Part shown: in pieces, positions 25,825-27,814 of the stretch
Layout: each line of letters begins with the position of its first letter
Position numbering within the stretch: position 1 is the stretch's first letter
IMG/VR virus record: IMGVR_UViG_3300044699_000059
Span: 1 to 27,814 of that record
DNA length: 27,814 nucleotides
Reading direction: 5' to 3' (one strand)
DNA from: a virus
Made by a program: the position numbers and the translations under genes
Notes under the pieces: model-generated
Seen by the model: the letters and a program-made list of their open reading frames with translations, nothing else
Database searches by the model: none
Told to the model about the DNA's origin: nothing

Positions 25825-27814
25825 TGCTGCCGGGATCACACCAACATTGTTTGGCGGCGCAGACATTGCTGGCAACGACAGCGATACGATCCTTTTGCTG
25901 CATTTCGATGGCGCGAACAACAGCGTCGTCTTCAAGGACTATTCTCCGTGAATGCCCGTGGTGATGCTTCGTCTTTGGTGGAACGGTGGTGTCGACCGCG
26001 CAATCCAAGTTTGGCGGCGCGTCGCACTGTTCGATGGTACGGATGACTGTCTGACATATGCGGCCAATGCTGATTACTATTTTGGCTCAGGCAACTTCAC
26101 CATTGACTGCTGGACGCGACACACCGGCTCGCAAGGTGTGCGCCGCTACATTCGGCGGACAATCCAACAGTGTTGGCGTCCAATCAGTGGGTGTTGATGC
26201 GCGATAACCACCAACGCTTTCCGTTTCATTTGCACAGCGGACGGCACAACAACGTCGTCGTTCTGACTGGCACGATCACAGTGCCAGACAGCAAACTGGC
26301 ATCACATTGCGGTCACCCGCTTGGGCAGCACGGTCAGAATGTTTGTGGATGGTGTACAGGACGGCCGGCAACCAGACCTATGCAGGCGCTCTTTACAACA
26401 GCCAGAATTTGCTTGGCATCGGTCGCCGGGTGAGTGAGCAGCTTGGAAATTGAATGGCAATGGAAAACATCCGACGAGTTTCGCTCATTTCAAAAGTTGC
26501 GCGTGGTGGACGTCAAATTGTTGCACCTCCGTCCCCGACCTTACGGCCCTGACCCCCGATCATTTCACAAAAGCTGTTGCTGCATTTGGATGGAACCGAA
26601 TGGGTTCCACGTCTTCATCGACGGCCTCCTACTGGAAGAAGGGTCCCGCTTGCGGTAACAGGCGCGACAGTCCACGGGCGGGCCAAGCAAGTTTGGTGCA
26701 TGCGCCGGTCTTTTCAGCGGCTCGTCGTTAACATCACCTACCCGGACCACGCCGACTACGACTTCTGGCACAGGAGTTTTTCACGATTTGACCGGTGGCC
26801 GCGTGTCGCGAACCTCAGTACGCAGTACGCATCTCTTCGTCAAGAACAAACGCATCGCTCAAACAACGGCTTCGGTCTTTACGTCAACGCGACAAGACCG
26901 TAGCATTGCTACTGGACGCCCCAAGCGACGGGGCGTTTCACTAGCGTCCAGATCAGCTCCGCTGTTGTCAACGATACAAACTTTCACCACTACGCCCTTT
27001 CAGCGTTTTGGCACGTTTAATGCTAATATATTTATCGACGGTGTTTTCTTGGCCCTCGCAGGGGTCAATCTCAGCGGGGCCTCGCTTGTGTCGAACACAA
27101 ACCTGCTGACGCTCGGAAGGCTTGGCGACCTCGGTCTTGTTCTTGAACGGCGGCTTCGGACGGAAATTTTCGCGTCAGCACGGGTGTAGGCCAGATTTTC
27201 TCTGGGGCCTTCAACCCCGCCTCGTCGCGGCCTATCCCCCGGCGGGACCCTGCCAGCGATCCAGGCGGCAAATGATGCTTTCATTCACCAAACTTCTTGC
27301 TGCACTTCGACGGGGCGAACGCGCTCGACGGACAATTACGGACAGCTCGTTGTCGGCAAAAGCAACGGCACCAACCGCTGGCGCTGAGCGGCCTGTCCAA
27401 CGGCGCTCTTTAAGTTTGGTGTGTCCTTCTTTTCTTTTTGCACAACTCGAAACAAATCGGCTACTGCACATTTCCCCAATCACGCCGATTGGGAGTTTTG
27501 GCGCTGGCGAACCTTCACCATCGACTGGTGGGGAGTCACCGGACGGCGGCAGGCGCGGTCATCGCCCGCGATCTCTTGCCACCACGCTACCACACCGTTC
27601 CTCGTTCTCAATCCGCCACGCGGTAATCAAATATACATGAGTTCGACTGGTTCCTTCGTGGGTCATTGCCAATGCCATTGCCCATCAACCATAACCCCGG
27701 CTCGCAATGGTTTCATCAGGCCAATCGTTCGGTCAAAGGCTCGACCTTTCAAGGGCGGTATTTGAATGGGGTGCAGTACGCCACTTGGTTCATCTGCGCT
27801 GGCGCTGAAAGTCG
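25824..27814 (+). CDS. Tandem LamG/ConA-like receptor-binding protein, partial and frameshifted
   Basis: Starts at TGATG, overlapping the fibre stop, and runs off the window. Read across many small indels it gives repeated concanavalin-A-like jelly-roll modules. Each has (L)LLHFDG(A)N, then SKFGGAS, a (D/N)HAD-aromatic-x-F-(G) segment and FTID-x-W, then HIAVTRLGSTVRMFVDGV, LLGIGR and a DEFR-type end. Module 1 spans about 25880-26570, module 2 about 26570-27290 and module 3 begins near 27290 and is cut. Such modules bind glycans or act as fibre tips. Frame changes occur roughly every 60-100 bases, so no exact protein can be given. Confidence 0.6.

Noticed and set aside
25824-27814. Diversity-generating retroelement at the receptor-binding gene
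   Set aside because: BPP-1-like flavour made this worth considering, but no reverse transcriptase or template/variable repeat pair is visible, and the irregularities are indels, not adenine-directed substitutions.
1-27814. tRNA genes, CRISPR arrays, insertion sequences and attachment sites
   Set aside because: No cloverleaf-like T-arm signatures, regularly spaced repeats, transposase motifs or recombinase genes were seen by eye.

Overview
The window is the virion-morphogenesis half of a short-tailed (podovirus-type), T7-like bacteriophage or prophage. Every gene lies on the + strand. Genes are packed tightly with many 4-base ATGA/TGATG overlaps. Base composition is GC-rich, with strongly G/C third codon positions. 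A GC-rich proteobacterial host, perhaps alphaproteobacterial, is plausible from composition and protein flavour, but nothing here names the host. No RNA polymerase, DNA polymerase, terminase, integrase, tRNA or CRISPR was seen, so assignment to a particular phage family is not possible.

Layout. Bases 1-514 hold no convincing gene; the strand composition flips from C-rich to G-rich near 155. Bases 515-5301 carry small phage accessory genes: a PGDW-type protein, several unknowns, an exported M15-type peptidase at 2252-2791, a 29-residue membrane peptide, a T7 gp13-like/GNAT-fold protein and an overlapping HNH nuclease. Bases 5298-6265 hold four tandem small genes; three begin Met-Cys and all end in a (V/I)LG-x-(S/T) motif. 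A mini-zincin follows (6265-6573). Then comes the head module: head-tail connector/portal (6576-8501), Bbp19-like protein, putative scaffold and a gp13-like HK97-fold major capsid protein (9792-10805). A hairpin spans the capsid start codon and a strong stem-loop follows the capsid gene, as at T7 gene 10. Two small unknown genes lead to tail tubular proteins A and B.

The ejection apparatus comes next: a gp14-like protein starting MCVM, a ~1127-residue virion protein carrying both a lytic transglycosylase and an amidase domain, and a ~2050-residue giant with a zincin motif and an LPD38-like C-terminal part. Inside the giant gene, around 20014-20208, the apparent coding phase switches to another frame. 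The window ends with a T7 gp17-like tail fibre and a receptor-binding-type protein built of tandem LamG/concanavalin-A-like modules, cut by the window edge.

Sequence quality is uneven. From about 12.9 kb there are many single-base frameshifts. Nearly all are missing bases, several of them in short homopolymers, and they become very dense after 25.8 kb. I read these as sequencing or assembly errors, not gene decay, and annotate across them. The long clean stretches (6.2-12.8, 14.8-18.1 and most of 18.5-24.1 kb) are reliable.
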